Origin: Paenibacillus sp. 1_12
GTDB lineage: Bacteria > Bacillota > Bacilli > Paenibacillales > NBRC-103111
Assembly: GCF_900114475.1 (NCBI RefSeq)
Contig: NZ_FOTE01000002.1
Span: 1-64,000 of the forward strand
Direction: 5' to 3'
DNA length: 64,000 nt
Part shown: positions 18,224 to 26,984 of the stretch, piece after piece
Layout: every line of letters starts with the position of its first letter
How positions within the stretch are numbered: position 1 is the stretch's first letter
Position numbers and translations under genes: made by a program
The notes under the pieces: generated by a model
What the model was told of the DNA's origin: nothing
Database searches by the model: none
Seen by the model: the letters and a program-made list of their open reading frames with translations, nothing else

Positions 18224-19255
18224 TTAAATATTCCCTGCTCCCCAACGCTCCTCAAGACGCATTCCTTTCCAGATACCGACCGAAATAGCCCAGGCAAGAA
18301 CAAATAAAATAACCAGCATGTATCCGAGCGATCCAAAATCAAGGTCCTGAATCCAATTCCAAAAAGCACCGTTCATGCCCAACTTCTCAGAAAGTACCTG
18401 CAAGAGTTCAACCATGCCAATGAGGAGGGCAGCGACGACAGCAAGTGACGTTACGGAAAGGTTGTAGTAGAGCTTACGGTGAGGCGTAGAAAACGCCCAG
18501 CTATATGCCTTTGTCATGAAGATCCCATCTGCCGTATCCATCAAACTCATTCCAGCAGCGAACAAAATGGGAAAAGAAAGCACACCAACAAAGGGCATCG
18601 CTTCTTTGGCAGCTCCAGCCGAAATGGCAAGTAGCGAGATTTCGCTTGCAGTATCGAATCCGAGCCCAAATAAAAAACCTAACGGGTAAACGTGCCAGCT
18701 GCGGGTTATAAATTTATAAAGTGGTCTTAAGAGTCGCGAGAAAAATCCTCTGGATTCAAGAAGCTTTTCAAATTCATCCTGATTGTGCGCACCTTTGCGG
18801 AATTGAACAAATAGTTGAAATAATTGGATGAGCACTATAAGGTTGATGATTCCAATGATAAGCAAGAACAATCCAGAAACAGAAGCGCCTATAAGACCGC
18901 CAATTTCTTGCATTTCAGGCAGCTCTCTTTGCACCCATTTTACGGAGAACGCAGTTACAATTGCCATCAATAGGACAACCGAAGAATGGCCTAATGAAAA
19001 ATAAAATCCTACTCCGAAAGAGTTCCTTTTTTGCTGTACCAACTTGCGCACAGTATTATCAATCGCGGCAATGTGGTCCACATCAAATGCATGCCTCAAT
19101 CCAAGTGTGTAAGCAAGCAGTCCCATTCCCCAGAGGGCAGGGTTGTGGCTTGCTGCGACATATAAAAATACGATGCCAATAATGTGAAGACAAAGAACAG
19201 CACCAGAATAACCTAACCAAGATTTGTTGTGATTAAATTTACCGTTGTTCAACAT
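18224..19255 (-). CDS. Nickel/cobalt transporter, NiCoT (NixA/HoxN) family
   Basis: This 343-residue permease has about eight membrane spans. The signature LRHAFDVDHIAAIDN (about residues 47-61) carries the metal-selective HxxxDH motif. Further family blocks are GFYFSLGHSSVV, LGFDTASEISLLAI and AGMSLMDTADGIFM. It imports Ni2+ or Co2+ with high affinity. AGGTAGG precedes the ATG. No urease, hydrogenase or NikR-like gene is nearby, so the metal-using partner is unknown. The upstream stretch 19256-19579 shows only the terminator of the next gene. Confidence 0.92.
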   Translation of the reverse strand: MLNNGKFNHNKSWLGYSGAVLCLHIIGIVFLYVAASHNPALWGMGLLAYTLGLRHAFDVDHIAAIDNTVRKLVQQKRNSFGVGFYFSLGHSSVVLLMAIVTAFSVKWVQRELPEMQEIGGLIGASVSGLFLLIIGIINLIVLIQLFQLFVQFRKGAHNQDEFEKLLESRGFFSRLLRPLYKFITRSWHVYPLGFLFGLGFDTASEISLLAISAGAAKEAMPFVGVLSFPILFAAGMSLMDTADGIFMTKAYSWAFSTPHRKLYYNLSVTSLAVVAALLIGMVELLQVLSEKLGMNGAFWNWIQDLDFGSLGYMLVILFVLAWAISVGIWKGMRLEERWGAGNI

Positions 19256-19398
19256 TAACCTACCTGGCTTTCCTGTTTATTTTTTTGATGAAAATACCGA
19301 GTGCATGCAGCTTTGTCGTTTGTTTGAATCTATGTGTGGCACAAACTTATAAAAATGTAACACGATAATTGAGTTTTGAACATATCTGATTTAAAAAA

Positions 19399-19424
19399 AA
19401 TCGAGCCTTTTAAAGGACTCGATT
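19399..19424 (-). terminator. Terminator downstream of the YolD-like gene
   Basis: The palindrome AATCGAG ... CTCGATT, read on the minus strand, is followed by eight T residues. It lies 155 bases past the YolD-like stop; the intervening 19425-19579 shows nothing I can name. Confidence 0.75.
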
Positions 19425-19579
19425 GGGTGTATGTATGTAATTCAGCCGTTTTCCATATGAACCTCCACATGAAGTCGACCCAATTTTTTAGTTTTTACTG
19501 TGTGTTTATGCAATTCTTATTTCAAAGCTAGCAATTTCTCAACTTAGCTTAGTTATACGTTCATCCCATATTTAGATCC

Positions 19580-19828
19580 TCAGGCACCTGTGTTTTCAGC
19601 CTTCATAATGTCCATGAACGGGATTTTCACAAGTTCGCCGCCATACTGGGTTACGTGAACCTTTCTGGTGTTGGCATCCAACTCCACGATCCGTCCTTTA
19701 ATCACCTCGGACTTCCCCCATACGGTCAAGAGCATTTCGCTTCTTTCATGCTTGGCTTCTCCCAGCTTATCTCCCAATTCTTCCAAATCGGATTCATCTC
19801 TTTCTGGTCGCTTTGCTACATTCATCAT
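19580..19828 (-). CDS. YolD-like protein, SOS-regulated
   Basis: This roughly 82-residue protein matches the YolD-like family, which usually sits beside Y-family DNA polymerases (UvrX, YqjW). Recognisable parts are ERSEMLLTVWGKSEVIKGRIVELD and VHVTQYGGELVKIPFMDIMKAE. Several ATGs follow GGGAGG; the third codon (19828) has the best spacing. A LexA/DinR box lies just upstream (19851-19862). No polymerase gene accompanies it, and a terminator follows, so it is transcribed alone. Confidence 0.75.
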   Translation of the reverse strand: MMNVAKRPERDESDLEELGDKLGEAKHERSEMLLTVWGKSEVIKGRIVELDANTRKVHVTQYGGELVKIPFMDIMKAENTGA

Positions 19829-19850
19829 ATTCATTACCTCCCACTTATAG

Positions 19851-19862
19851 GAACATTCGTTC
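19851..19862 (-). promoter_or_regulatory. LexA (DinR) box upstream of the YolD-like gene
   Basis: GAAC-ATTC-GTTC matches the Bacillales SOS core GAAC-N4-GTTC. On the minus strand it follows a promoter candidate, TTGCGC, 16 bases, TATAAA (about 19876-19903), so bound LexA would block transcription start. Confidence 0.65.
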
Positions 19863-19930
19863 TAAATGTATTTTATACGAACGTTATGCGAACGCGCAAG
19901 AGCTAAATTGAATTTTCTTTATCATAAAAA

Positions 19931-19951
19931 GAGCCGCAGCAGGTGCGACCC
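19931..19951 (-). terminator. Terminator of the holin-endolysin pair
   Basis: A 7-bp stem (GGGTCGC/GCGGCTC with G-U pairs), read on the minus strand, is followed by TTTTTATG. It lies 13 bases past the stop of the glycoside-hydrolase-like gene. Confidence 0.7.
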
Positions 19952-19963
19952 TTTGATCATGAA

Positions 19964-20755
19964 CTATATCTTAATCTTTCTATCCACTCTACCGTCCAAT
20001 ACTGTATTCAAAAATACCAACTCCGTTACCGTCAGCGTCTTGTCTACAATCTTCTGCATCCACTCCCAGCTAAGCTGGTTCGCATTATAGGCAGATCCCA
20101 GCACCTGATACAGCATATCCCATTGCCATTGTTCCAGCTTCATCGGCATATTCATCTCATCCTCCTCAGCTATTTGATTGGTGTTCCACCAGCCCTCTTT
20201 ACCGTATGATTCGTTCAAATCGACGATAATCCCGTTGAGGGTTGTATCATTTTGATATTGATAGATATTCATGGCATCCGACTTCTTCCCTCCACTCCAG
20301 GCATAGGTTTGCCAGAAGCGGGAGCATACACCTCGTTTATGCATCTCTTCAATGACCGCGTAGGATCCATAAACACCAGTGTAGTACCCGGGAGTCGTTT
20401 CACTCGCAGCCTGTATATAGTCCGCGACGCTGCTCATCTGTGCACTACTGGCATCGAAATCCACGGCAAAATAAATCGCACTCCCTGCCGGTTGACCCAT
20501 ATCAATGGCAAGCTGTAAAGCTGTTGCTCCATCTGCTAAACCGGCTTCCCGACCATCCAAAGGCCGATTGGCCGTTGTTTCATATACGGATACTATTTGC
20601 AGACCACCCTGTGTGATGATTTCTGCTTCTCCCCGGCTAAGTGCCTTCCAACTGCTGGGTACCAGATAGCGTGCAACAAACTCAAAATTTTTTGTTCGAA
20701 AAGCCGCAGCGGTGGCTGCCGTTAACGGTGTCGCACAATCAAAGCCTTGGGTCAT
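19964..20755 (-). CDS. DUF1906 glycoside-hydrolase-like (endolysin-type) protein
   Basis: This 263-residue protein has an N-terminal DUF1906/Rv2525c-like TIM-barrel domain (about residues 1-200; GFDCATPLTAATAAAF, YFAVDFDAS and NIYQYQND blocks), found in cell-wall-lytic and phage lysis proteins. A C-terminal helical tail of about 60 residues follows. There is no signal peptide, which fits release through the holin encoded just upstream, whose stop overlaps this start by four bases. The expected target is peptidoglycan. No other phage gene is present. Confidence 0.8.
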   Translation of the reverse strand: MTQGFDCATPLTAATAAAFRTKNFEFVARYLVPSSWKALSRGEAEIITQGGLQIVSVYETTANRPLDGREAGLADGATALQLAIDMGQPAGSAIYFAVDFDASSAQMSSVADYIQAASETTPGYYTGVYGSYAVIEEMHKRGVCSRFWQTYAWSGGKKSDAMNIYQYQNDTTLNGIIVDLNESYGKEGWWNTNQIAEEDEMNMPMKLEQWQWDMLYQVLGSAYNANQLSWEWMQKIVDKTLTVTELVFLNTVLDGRVDRKIKI

Positions 20756-21165
20756 TTTTTATCATCCCCTTCACCCTTATCTTCAAGCTGCTTCAGCACC
20801 TTGGTAATAAAGCGCGGCAGCGGCACGCCGATTATACCTAAATTTTCAATGATGGAAAGTCCTTCTCTGCCTACATAAAAATAAATAGCAAGTGTCCTAA
20901 ATATAGGAGCTGCATTGCCCACCAGCTCATCCAGCATGACAGTAAGCGCAAGAACAATGAGAATCACACTCTTTCGGACTCCACCCCAGAACATGATCTC
21001 ACTATTCAGATTACGCCGCTTAATTGCTCCCAGAACGCCCGTTATATAGTCGGCTACCATACAAAAAATCAGCAGCTGCAGCCCGATGTCCCAGCCTCCA
21101 AGGAATGAATTTACAATTAGGCCTGCAATCGCCACGATACTGCTGAAGGCTGTTTCTCTGGTCAA
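20752..21165 (-). CDS. Phage holin-type membrane protein (holin_4 / Cph1 / TcdE class)
   Basis: This 137-residue protein has three or four hydrophobic spans. The block GGWDIGLQLLIFCMVADYITGVLGAIKRRNLNSEIMFWGGVRK (about 26-68) is typical of the toxin-secretion/phage-lysis holin family. The C-terminus is charged (KQLEDKGEGDDKK), as in holins. The likely start is TTG at 21165 after GGGGGGAG; the frame extends ten codons upstream without a site. It forms pores for the endolysin-like protein encoded next. Confidence 0.82.
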   Translation of the reverse strand: MTRETAFSSIVAIAGLIVNSFLGGWDIGLQLLIFCMVADYITGVLGAIKRRNLNSEIMFWGGVRKSVILIVLALTVMLDELVGNAAPIFRTLAIYFYVGREGLSIIENLGIIGVPLPRFITKVLKQLEDKGEGDDKK

Positions 21166-21341
21166 AAGTCGCTCCCCCCTTCCACCCGCTGGCAAGGCAT
21201 GTACGCTCTATATAAGATATTCGGATTTGCTAGATTTGGATTGGACAGTTCGATAACATTGCGATTCTGAAGTGCTAGAAAGCATACTTTTTGAAAATTA
21301 GAGAAACCTAGCTATACAACCTACAGACGGAGGATACAACA

Positions 21342-22373
21342 ATGACCCCTACGCAGCTCCAGGATCCGATTCAAGTTGAACACAAAGTAGAACTGACCTC
21401 AGCTGAAATTGCGAGCTTGTGGACCTCCTATTTCAGTGATACCTTGTCAATTTGCACGATAGGAAGTTATTTGAAACATGTTGAAAATCCTGAGACCAAA
21501 GCTATTCTTGAATTTGCTTATCAAAATTCGCAAAAGCATGTTCAGAAGCTGCAGTCTTTTTTTACAGAAGGCAAGATCACTGTGCCCGATGGCTTCAAAG
21601 AGGGCGTTGACACCTTTGAAGCGCCTCGCCTCTATACCGACGATTTTTACTTATTCTATATCGAAAATATTGGCAAGGTTGGGATGCGCCAATATACAAT
21701 GGCTTTATCTAATTCCGCACGGTCGGATATCCGCCAATATTTCACCGACTGTCTTGATGAATCCGTTCAAATATTTAACCGATCCACGGATATTATGCTG
21801 GCAAATGGAACTTTTATTAGAGCACCTTATATTCCACAACCTACAGCCAAAGAATATGTCCAGAAAAACAGTTATTTCAATGCTTGGTTTGGGCCGCAAA
21901 GACCTTTGAATGTGATCGAAATATCAGGACTCTATTTTAATTTGACCCAGAATCAGCTTGGTCGCACTCTGCTCATGGGCTTCAGCCAAATCGCAGGCAC
22001 CCAGCAAATTCGCGATTACATGCTGCGCGGAAGAAATATTGCAGATAAGCATGTCGAAATTTTCGGCTCGATGCTGAGTCAGGAATTCATTCCTTCTGCA
22101 AGCGTATGGAACACACTTCCGACAAGCTCAACTGTATCCCCTTTTTCGGATAAGATGATGATGTTTCATGTTACAGCTCTTAATGCTTCAGGAATCGCCC
22201 ATTATGGCACGAGTCTTGGTATGAGCGCTAGAAAGGATTTGTCCAACCACTATATCCGACTGACAGCTGAGGTTCTTGCTTATGCAGAGGAAGGCGCAGA
22301 AATCATGATTGAGCATGGCTGGATGGAACAGCCCCCTCAAGCGCCTAACCGCAATAAGCTGGCAAATCATTAG
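21342..22373 (+). CDS. DUF3231 protein, two tandem domains
   Basis: This 343-residue protein consists of two helical halves. Residues about 17-165 begin TSAEIASLWTSYFSDTLSIC; residues about 185-335 begin NVIEISGLYFNLTQNQLGRT. Each resembles the DUF3231 domain, a ferritin-like helical bundle common in spore-formers. It has no signal peptide. A terminator follows at 22399. Function is unknown; family members are often linked to sporulation, but nothing in the sequence proves it here. Confidence 0.78.
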   Translation: MTPTQLQDPIQVEHKVELTSAEIASLWTSYFSDTLSICTIGSYLKHVENPETKAILEFAYQNSQKHVQKLQSFFTEGKITVPDGFKEGVDTFEAPRLYTDDFYLFYIENIGKVGMRQYTMALSNSARSDIRQYFTDCLDESVQIFNRSTDIMLANGTFIRAPYIPQPTAKEYVQKNSYFNAWFGPQRPLNVIEISGLYFNLTQNQLGRTLLMGFSQIAGTQQIRDYMLRGRNIADKHVEIFGSMLSQEFIPSASVWNTLPTSSTVSPFSDKMMMFHVTALNASGIAHYGTSLGMSARKDLSNHYIRLTAEVLAYAEEGAEIMIEHGWMEQPPQAPNRNKLANH

Positions 22374-22398
22374 ACAGAAGCAACCCCAATTCACAAAA

Positions 22399-22436
22399 AA
22401 ACAGCCTGCTATCCAATAAAGGATGGTAGGCTGTTT
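22399..22436. terminator. Terminator after the DUF3231 gene
   Basis: A 16-bp hairpin with one mismatch (AAACAGCCT ... AGGCTGTTT) around AATAAA. Its outer arm sequence is nearly the same as in the leuCD terminator at 15419-15456. Confidence 0.75.
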
Positions 22437-22520
22437 ATGCTATTATCATGTATAATGTGGATAAGCTTAATAGGAAACAATTATAAATATGATAGCTTTG
22501 CTAAATAAAGGAGCCTTCTT

Positions 22521-23420
22521 ATGGAACTCAGACAGCTGCAATATGCACTACAAATTTCAATTGACAAAAACTTCTCAAGAGCAGCTGAAAAGCTGCATAT
22601 CGCACAACCATCGCTTAGTCAGCAGCTTTCCAAGCTGGAAAAGGAAATCGGCCTCCTGCTATTTCAGCGAACAACCAACTCCGTTGAGGTCACCTATGCT
22701 GGAGCCTTATTTGTAGAAAAAGCACAAACGATCCTCGATATGATAGAGCAGCTAAAGCGTGAAATGGAGGATATTTCTCAAATGCGCAAAGGTAGGCTCG
22801 TCGTCGGCAGTTTGCCTATAACCGGAGCCCATGTCCTGCCGCTGGTACTTCCCGTATTCCAAGCCAATTATCCTGAAATCGAAATTGTGCTGATGGAAGA
22901 AACTTCTGCCCATTTGGAGCAAATGACAGCCAATGGACAGATTGATATCTCATTGCTGTCGATCCCACTGCAGGATGAGTCTCTAACCTATGAGCCAATC
23001 ATTGAGGAAGAGATTTTACTCGCTGTCCCCCAGCACCATCGATTGGCAGAATGGGCATCATCGCCACAAAAAACGTTAGATATCCTTGAGCTCCGCGACG
23101 AGCCGTTCATTGCCCTTAAGAAGGGACAAGGCTTCCGCCAGATCGCTTTGGAGCTTTGTGCCGAATACGGGTTCAAGCCCAACATTGTGTTTGAAAGCAG
23201 CAACATCGAGACCGTGCAATCGCTCGTTGCCGCAGGTATGGGAATCGCTTTTGTTCCACATATGGTGTCCAGAGGCGGTTGGAGCGAGCACGCCCCGACT
23301 TATCTTTCACTTTCGACCAAGCCTACACGTACACTCGTAATTGCTTATCGTAAAGGACGTTACTTATCCAAAGCGGTCAGCGCTTTTATGAAAACCTTCC
23401 ATGACGTTATAAAAAATTAA
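22521..23420 (+). CDS. LysR-family transcriptional regulator
   Basis: This 299-residue protein has an N-terminal winged HTH (residues 1-60; FSRAAEKLHIAQPSLSQQLSKLEKEIG). An effector-binding domain follows (about 90-290; GRLVVGSLPITGAHVLPLVLP onward), of the CynR/CbbR type. AAAGGAGCC precedes the ATG. Its stop overlaps the stop of the convergent nitrilase gene by four bases. The target is not evident. The divergent neighbour is not a metabolic gene, so it may act elsewhere, for example on leuC. Confidence 0.9.
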   Translation: MELRQLQYALQISIDKNFSRAAEKLHIAQPSLSQQLSKLEKEIGLLLFQRTTNSVEVTYAGALFVEKAQTILDMIEQLKREMEDISQMRKGRLVVGSLPITGAHVLPLVLPVFQANYPEIEIVLMEETSAHLEQMTANGQIDISLLSIPLQDESLTYEPIIEEEILLAVPQHHRLAEWASSPQKTLDILELRDEPFIALKKGQGFRQIALELCAEYGFKPNIVFESSNIETVQSLVAAGMGIAFVPHMVSRGGWSEHAPTYLSLSTKPTRTLVIAYRKGRYLSKAVSAFMKTFHDVIKN

Positions 23421-24220
23421 TATAAAGCAGGGCGTCGATCTTCAAAAACCGGAATTCGGCTTCGCACCTCATCTACAAGCGCGAGATCAATCTGGGCGCG
23501 GATAACTTGTTCCGTCTCATCCCCTTCGGCCAGTGCTTCTCCCCAAGGATCAATGACCATCGAATGCCCGAAAAATTCGGTGGTCCCGCTGATTCCTACA
23601 CGATTGCAGGAAACTACGAACATTTGATTCTCAATCGCTCGTGCCATCAACAACGTCCGCCAATGGTGCAGTCTAGGATTCGGCCATTCAGCGGGTACAA
23701 ACATAATTTGCGCCCCGCCCAGTGCCAGCTTCCTTGCCAGCTCAGGGAACCGAATATCATAGCAGATCATCATGCCGGAGGATACACCGTCCAGCTCAAA
23801 CTGTCCGATATGGCTGCCTTGCTCTAAATATTTTTCTTCATCCATGAGTCGGAACAGATGAATTTTGGAATAATCCGCTATTCGGCTACCTTCACGATCA
23901 TACGCATATATCGTATTGTATATTTGATCCCCCTGCTTCTCGGCAATGGACCCTCCGATTATATTCACTTCATGCTTGCGAGCAAACTCGGACAGAAGCG
24001 CATGTGTACGCTGCCCCTCGACATCAGCGAGCTCATGAATGCGTTCCAACGCGTAGCCTGTGTTCCACATCTCCGGAAATATAATCACATCCGGCTTAGT
24101 GTCACCCTCCACAGCTTCATTCAGCAACTTTTCCAGCTTCGCGTAATTAAGTTCAGGCTCCCCGATAACGATGTCCATTTGTAGTAAAGCAAGGTTCCAT
24201 TTACGATTACTTGGTGTCAT
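23417..24220 (-). CDS. Carbon-nitrogen hydrolase (nitrilase superfamily), omega-amidase/MtnU-like
   Basis: This 267-residue enzyme has the Glu-Lys-Cys triad of nitrilases: IFPEMW (Glu50), YSKIHLF (Lys) and MICYDIRFPE (Cys). The overall pattern fits the omega-amidase branch, which includes YkrU/MtnU and hydrolyses alpha-ketoglutaramate formed by glutamine transaminases. An MtnE-like aminotransferase lies two genes away (25462), which supports that reading. The ATG at 24220 follows AAGGGTGAAGG; a GTG nine bases upstream is possible. Substrate is inferred from family and neighbourhood. Confidence 0.8.
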   Translation of the reverse strand: MTPSNRKWNLALLQMDIVIGEPELNYAKLEKLLNEAVEGDTKPDVIIFPEMWNTGYALERIHELADVEGQRTHALLSEFARKHEVNIIGGSIAEKQGDQIYNTIYAYDREGSRIADYSKIHLFRLMDEEKYLEQGSHIGQFELDGVSSGMMICYDIRFPELARKLALGGAQIMFVPAEWPNPRLHHWRTLLMARAIENQMFVVSCNRVGISGTTEFFGHSMVIDPWGEALAEGDETEQVIRAQIDLALVDEVRSRIPVFEDRRPALY

Positions 24221-24320
24221 ATCCTTCACCCTTTATATTGATTTTACGACGACTTAAGGCGTCATTATGCTGTTGATTTGAACAGTCGTAATTTTATCAT
24301 AGACGATGCCGGACTGAACT

Positions 24321-25121
24321 TCAATCCTTTCGAGCGAACCATAAGGTCCATCGATCTTGTTCCACTAGTGGTTCATTGAGAGCCTCTAAGTCTTCTACAG
24401 CCAATTGCTGTTCGATATATGCGATCAAATGCTCCAGTTCAACGTCCGTCAATTCGTGTAAAATCGAGCGACCGCTCCGCAGCAGCAGATCCTCTCGAAA
24501 TTCCGCAAAATGGGTATATTGTCTCCTTGTTTCCCACAGTGGAATCTCCTTTAGTTGATTAAAACCAGCTGTTCTTAAAGCTGCCAGCACTTGATTCGAG
24601 CTATAGCGTCGCCCGCTTTCCTCTGGAAGCAATCTTGGGAATTTGTCAAAAATATAGCCGCGCAGATGCTTTCTGCTTCCCGCTATCGCACAATCCTCAG
24701 GTGTCCGGTCCTGAACGATAAGTACACCTTCACTTTTCAATATACGGTTAGCCTCCTTCATACATCCCACAAGCTCGTCTGATGAAAGATGATGAATAAG
24801 CGCACGCTCCAGCACAAGCTCTACACTTGCGTTGTCCAAGCCTGTGTGCAGCGCTTTTCCCTGTTGATAACGTATATTGGTATGCCTGGCCGTATAAGCT
24901 GCAGCTCCCTCCAGCATTGCTTGCGAGAAATCGATACCAACGACCGCACCAACGCCCATTTCGATTAGAGCCTTGCTATAAATGCCCCCTCCACATCCAA
25001 TATCCGCTGCCTGAATGCTTTGTAACCTCACCTCAGATTTCACCAATTTCATCCAGGCGTTATCTACCGTGCGCTCTGTATAGCTGGTTTTGTTCTTAGG
25101 GTCGTGAAAATCAATGGACAT
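24321..25121 (-). CDS. Class I SAM-dependent methyltransferase
   Basis: This 266-residue protein has motif I ADIGCGGGIYSKAL (about residues 39-52) and a conserved acidic residue in VVGIDFSQAMLEGA. It has the LxxDExxxCMKEANRILKSEGVLIVQDRT region typical of small-molecule methyltransferases related to UbiE/Methyltransf_11. GGGAGG precedes the ATG at 25121. Substrate is unknown. It stands alone, with no clear operon partner. Confidence 0.82.
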   Translation of the reverse strand: MSIDFHDPKNKTSYTERTVDNAWMKLVKSEVRLQSIQAADIGCGGGIYSKALIEMGVGAVVGIDFSQAMLEGAAAYTARHTNIRYQQGKALHTGLDNASVELVLERALIHHLSSDELVGCMKEANRILKSEGVLIVQDRTPEDCAIAGSRKHLRGYIFDKFPRLLPEESGRRYSSNQVLAALRTAGFNQLKEIPLWETRRQYTHFAEFREDLLLRSGRSILHELTDVELEHLIAYIEQQLAVEDLEALNEPLVEQDRWTLWFARKD

Positions 25122-25262
25122 CAAGCAAGCCTCCCTTGTTCAGCTATTATTAAATATAAAGGTACAATTCACGATTTCAAAGGCTAACGCTTCACTCCTC
25201 CTACATCCACCTTCTCTTCCGGTATTCCTTTTTGAACATGCTCTCATGCTAGAAAATATTTC

Positions 25263-25289
25263 ATTCAATTTCATTCTATGAAATTGAAT
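25263..25289. promoter_or_regulatory. Perfect inverted repeat in the gap before the aminotransferase
   Basis: ATTCAATTTCA and TGAAATTGAAT form perfect 11-base arms around five bases. It lies between the divergent methyltransferase and aminotransferase genes and looks like a protein-binding site. The rest of 25125-25461 shows no gene; a minus-strand frame there lacks a ribosome site. No SAM riboswitch was seen. Confidence 0.45.
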
Positions 25290-25461
25290 CCTATTTAATG
25301 AAACTTTTGTTTTGATTATTTTACCATTCCTATAGCCAAAAGAACAATAGCCAAACTCATTCTCCATACTTGCTTCTATACACTGCTTGAGTTTCATGTT
25401 ACATTTATGCTATATGGGCAATTCACCCTAATCCTATACAATTACTGGAGTGTGACTATAG

Positions 25462-26667
25462 ATGAGTTCAACTTTTTCATCAAGTAATCCTACATTTTCC
25501 ATCCAGCCTGCACAGCGCATGCAGCAGCTCCCTACACAGTTTTTTGCTACATTAGTAAGTAAAGCTAACGCTCAAATAGCTGCGGGCCATGATGTCATCA
25601 ATTTGGGACAAGGGAATCCGGATCAGCCTACTCCTGCTCATATCGTCAAGGAATTGCAGGTTGCAGCTGAAAATCCGCTCTATCATCGGTACCCGCCCTT
25701 CAACGGGTTTCCATTTCTTAAGCAGGCGGTCGCCCAGCGTTATAAAGAGGACTATGATGTCGATCTGGACCCGGATACCGAGGTTGCCATTTTGTTTGGT
25801 GGTAAAACAGGCCTTGTCGAAATTAGTCAATGTCTGCTCAATCCAGGTGACGTGTGTCTTGTTCCCGATCCGGGCTATCCGGATTACTGGTCAGGGGTTG
25901 CGCTCTCCGGAGCAAGAATGGCTACTATGCCTTTGGTTGAGTCCAACGCCTTTTTACCGGATTACAGTGCTCTATCTGCAGAGGATATCAATAAAGCCAA
26001 GCTGATGTTCATTAATTATCCGAACAACCCCACTGGAGCATCAGCCCCGGCTTCCTTTTATGAGGAAACGATTCGCTTTGCCGAGAAGAATGACATTGTG
26101 GTAGCGAGTGATTTCGCTTATGGCGCACTCGGCTTTGACGGCCATAAACCTGTCAGCTTTTTGCAACTGCCAGGAGCCAAGGAAGTAGGTATTGAATTTT
26201 ATACATTGTCCAAAACCTATAATATGGCTGGTTGGCGTGTAGGCTTTGCACTCGGTAATAAAGAGCTAGTCAGACTGATCAATCTGATTCAGGATCACTA
26301 TTATTGCAGTCTGTTCGGTGGTATTCAGGCCGCTGCCGCTGCCGCTCTGACGGGTCCACAGGATTGTGTCGCATCCTTGCTAGCTACTTATCAAGGACGT
26401 CGTGATGCATTATACAGCTCCTTGGATCAAATTGGCTGGAAGGCACAGCGCTCCCAGGGCTCCTTCTTTACTTGGCTGCCTGTACCGAAGGGACACACCT
26501 CCACATCACTTGCCGATCTGCTGCTCGAGCAGGCCAAGATTGTGGTCGCGCCCGGAATCGGATTCGGTGAAAGCGGCGAGGGCTATGTTCGACTTGGGCT
26601 TTTGGCACCAGAACAACGATTACAGGAAGCTGTCGAACGAATAGCCAAGCTGCATTTGTTTGATTAA
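25462..26667 (+). CDS. mtnE: PLP-dependent aminotransferase, MtnE-like
   Basis: This 401-residue fold-type I aminotransferase resembles B. subtilis MtnE (YkrV), which transaminates 2-oxo-4-methylthiobutyrate with glutamine as the last step of methionine salvage. Close matches to my memory of MtnE are QFFATLVSKANAQIAAGHDVINLGQGNPDQPTP and CLLNPGDVCLVPDPGYPDYWSG. The PLP lysine is in TLSKTYNMAGWR. The N-terminal 15 residues are a short low-complexity extension. The mtnWXB genes lie 4 kb downstream and an MtnU-like amidase 1.2 kb away, supporting the assignment. Other specificities remain possible. Confidence 0.75.
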   Translation: MSSTFSSSNPTFSIQPAQRMQQLPTQFFATLVSKANAQIAAGHDVINLGQGNPDQPTPAHIVKELQVAAENPLYHRYPPFNGFPFLKQAVAQRYKEDYDVDLDPDTEVAILFGGKTGLVEISQCLLNPGDVCLVPDPGYPDYWSGVALSGARMATMPLVESNAFLPDYSALSAEDINKAKLMFINYPNNPTGASAPASFYEETIRFAEKNDIVVASDFAYGALGFDGHKPVSFLQLPGAKEVGIEFYTLSKTYNMAGWRVGFALGNKELVRLINLIQDHYYCSLFGGIQAAAAAALTGPQDCVASLLATYQGRRDALYSSLDQIGWKAQRSQGSFFTWLPVPKGHTSTSLADLLLEQAKIVVAPGIGFGESGEGYVRLGLLAPEQRLQEAVERIAKLHLFD

Positions 26668-26697
26668 GCTTTATAAAGTAAATCGTTTCACAACGGG

Positions 26698-26729
26698 AAC
26701 AAACCAACGGAGTGTTCTGTTGGTTTGTT
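26698..26729 (+). terminator. Hairpin after the MtnE-like gene
   Basis: AACAAACCAAC pairs perfectly with GTTGGTTTGTT around a ten-base loop, 31 bases past the stop. The U-tract is short (TTGTTTG). The following stretch 26730-26945 shows no gene. Confidence 0.65.
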
Positions 26730-26945
26730 TGCGCTAAGAGTATCGAATCTTACTATCCTTCGGATTTATGTGTGTCACATCTTACTGTAATTAGATCTTT
26801 AATTGTGCGTGCGCAAAACTGCGGTTTTGGGATACAGCCCGATTGCATCCGACGCGGATTTATCATTCATTTGAGCAGATATCGTACAGCTCTTATGATA
26901 TATAAATAGACCTATGTGTCATAGCTTCAACCGAACGCTTGCTCC

Positions 26946-26974
26946 TTTACAACCGAATGGCCTCATGCTATGCT
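26946..26974 (+). promoter_or_regulatory. Sigma-A promoter of the proB T-box leader
   Basis: TTTACA (26946-26951), a 17-base spacer and TATGCT (26969-26974), placed just before the T-box leader. Confidence 0.5.
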
Positions 26975-26984
26975 ATAAAAAGTA

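Noticed and set aside
25140-25397. Minus-strand 85-residue frame before the aminotransferase
   Set aside because: No ribosome site or family likeness, and it contains the perfect inverted repeat, so it is more likely a regulatory gap.
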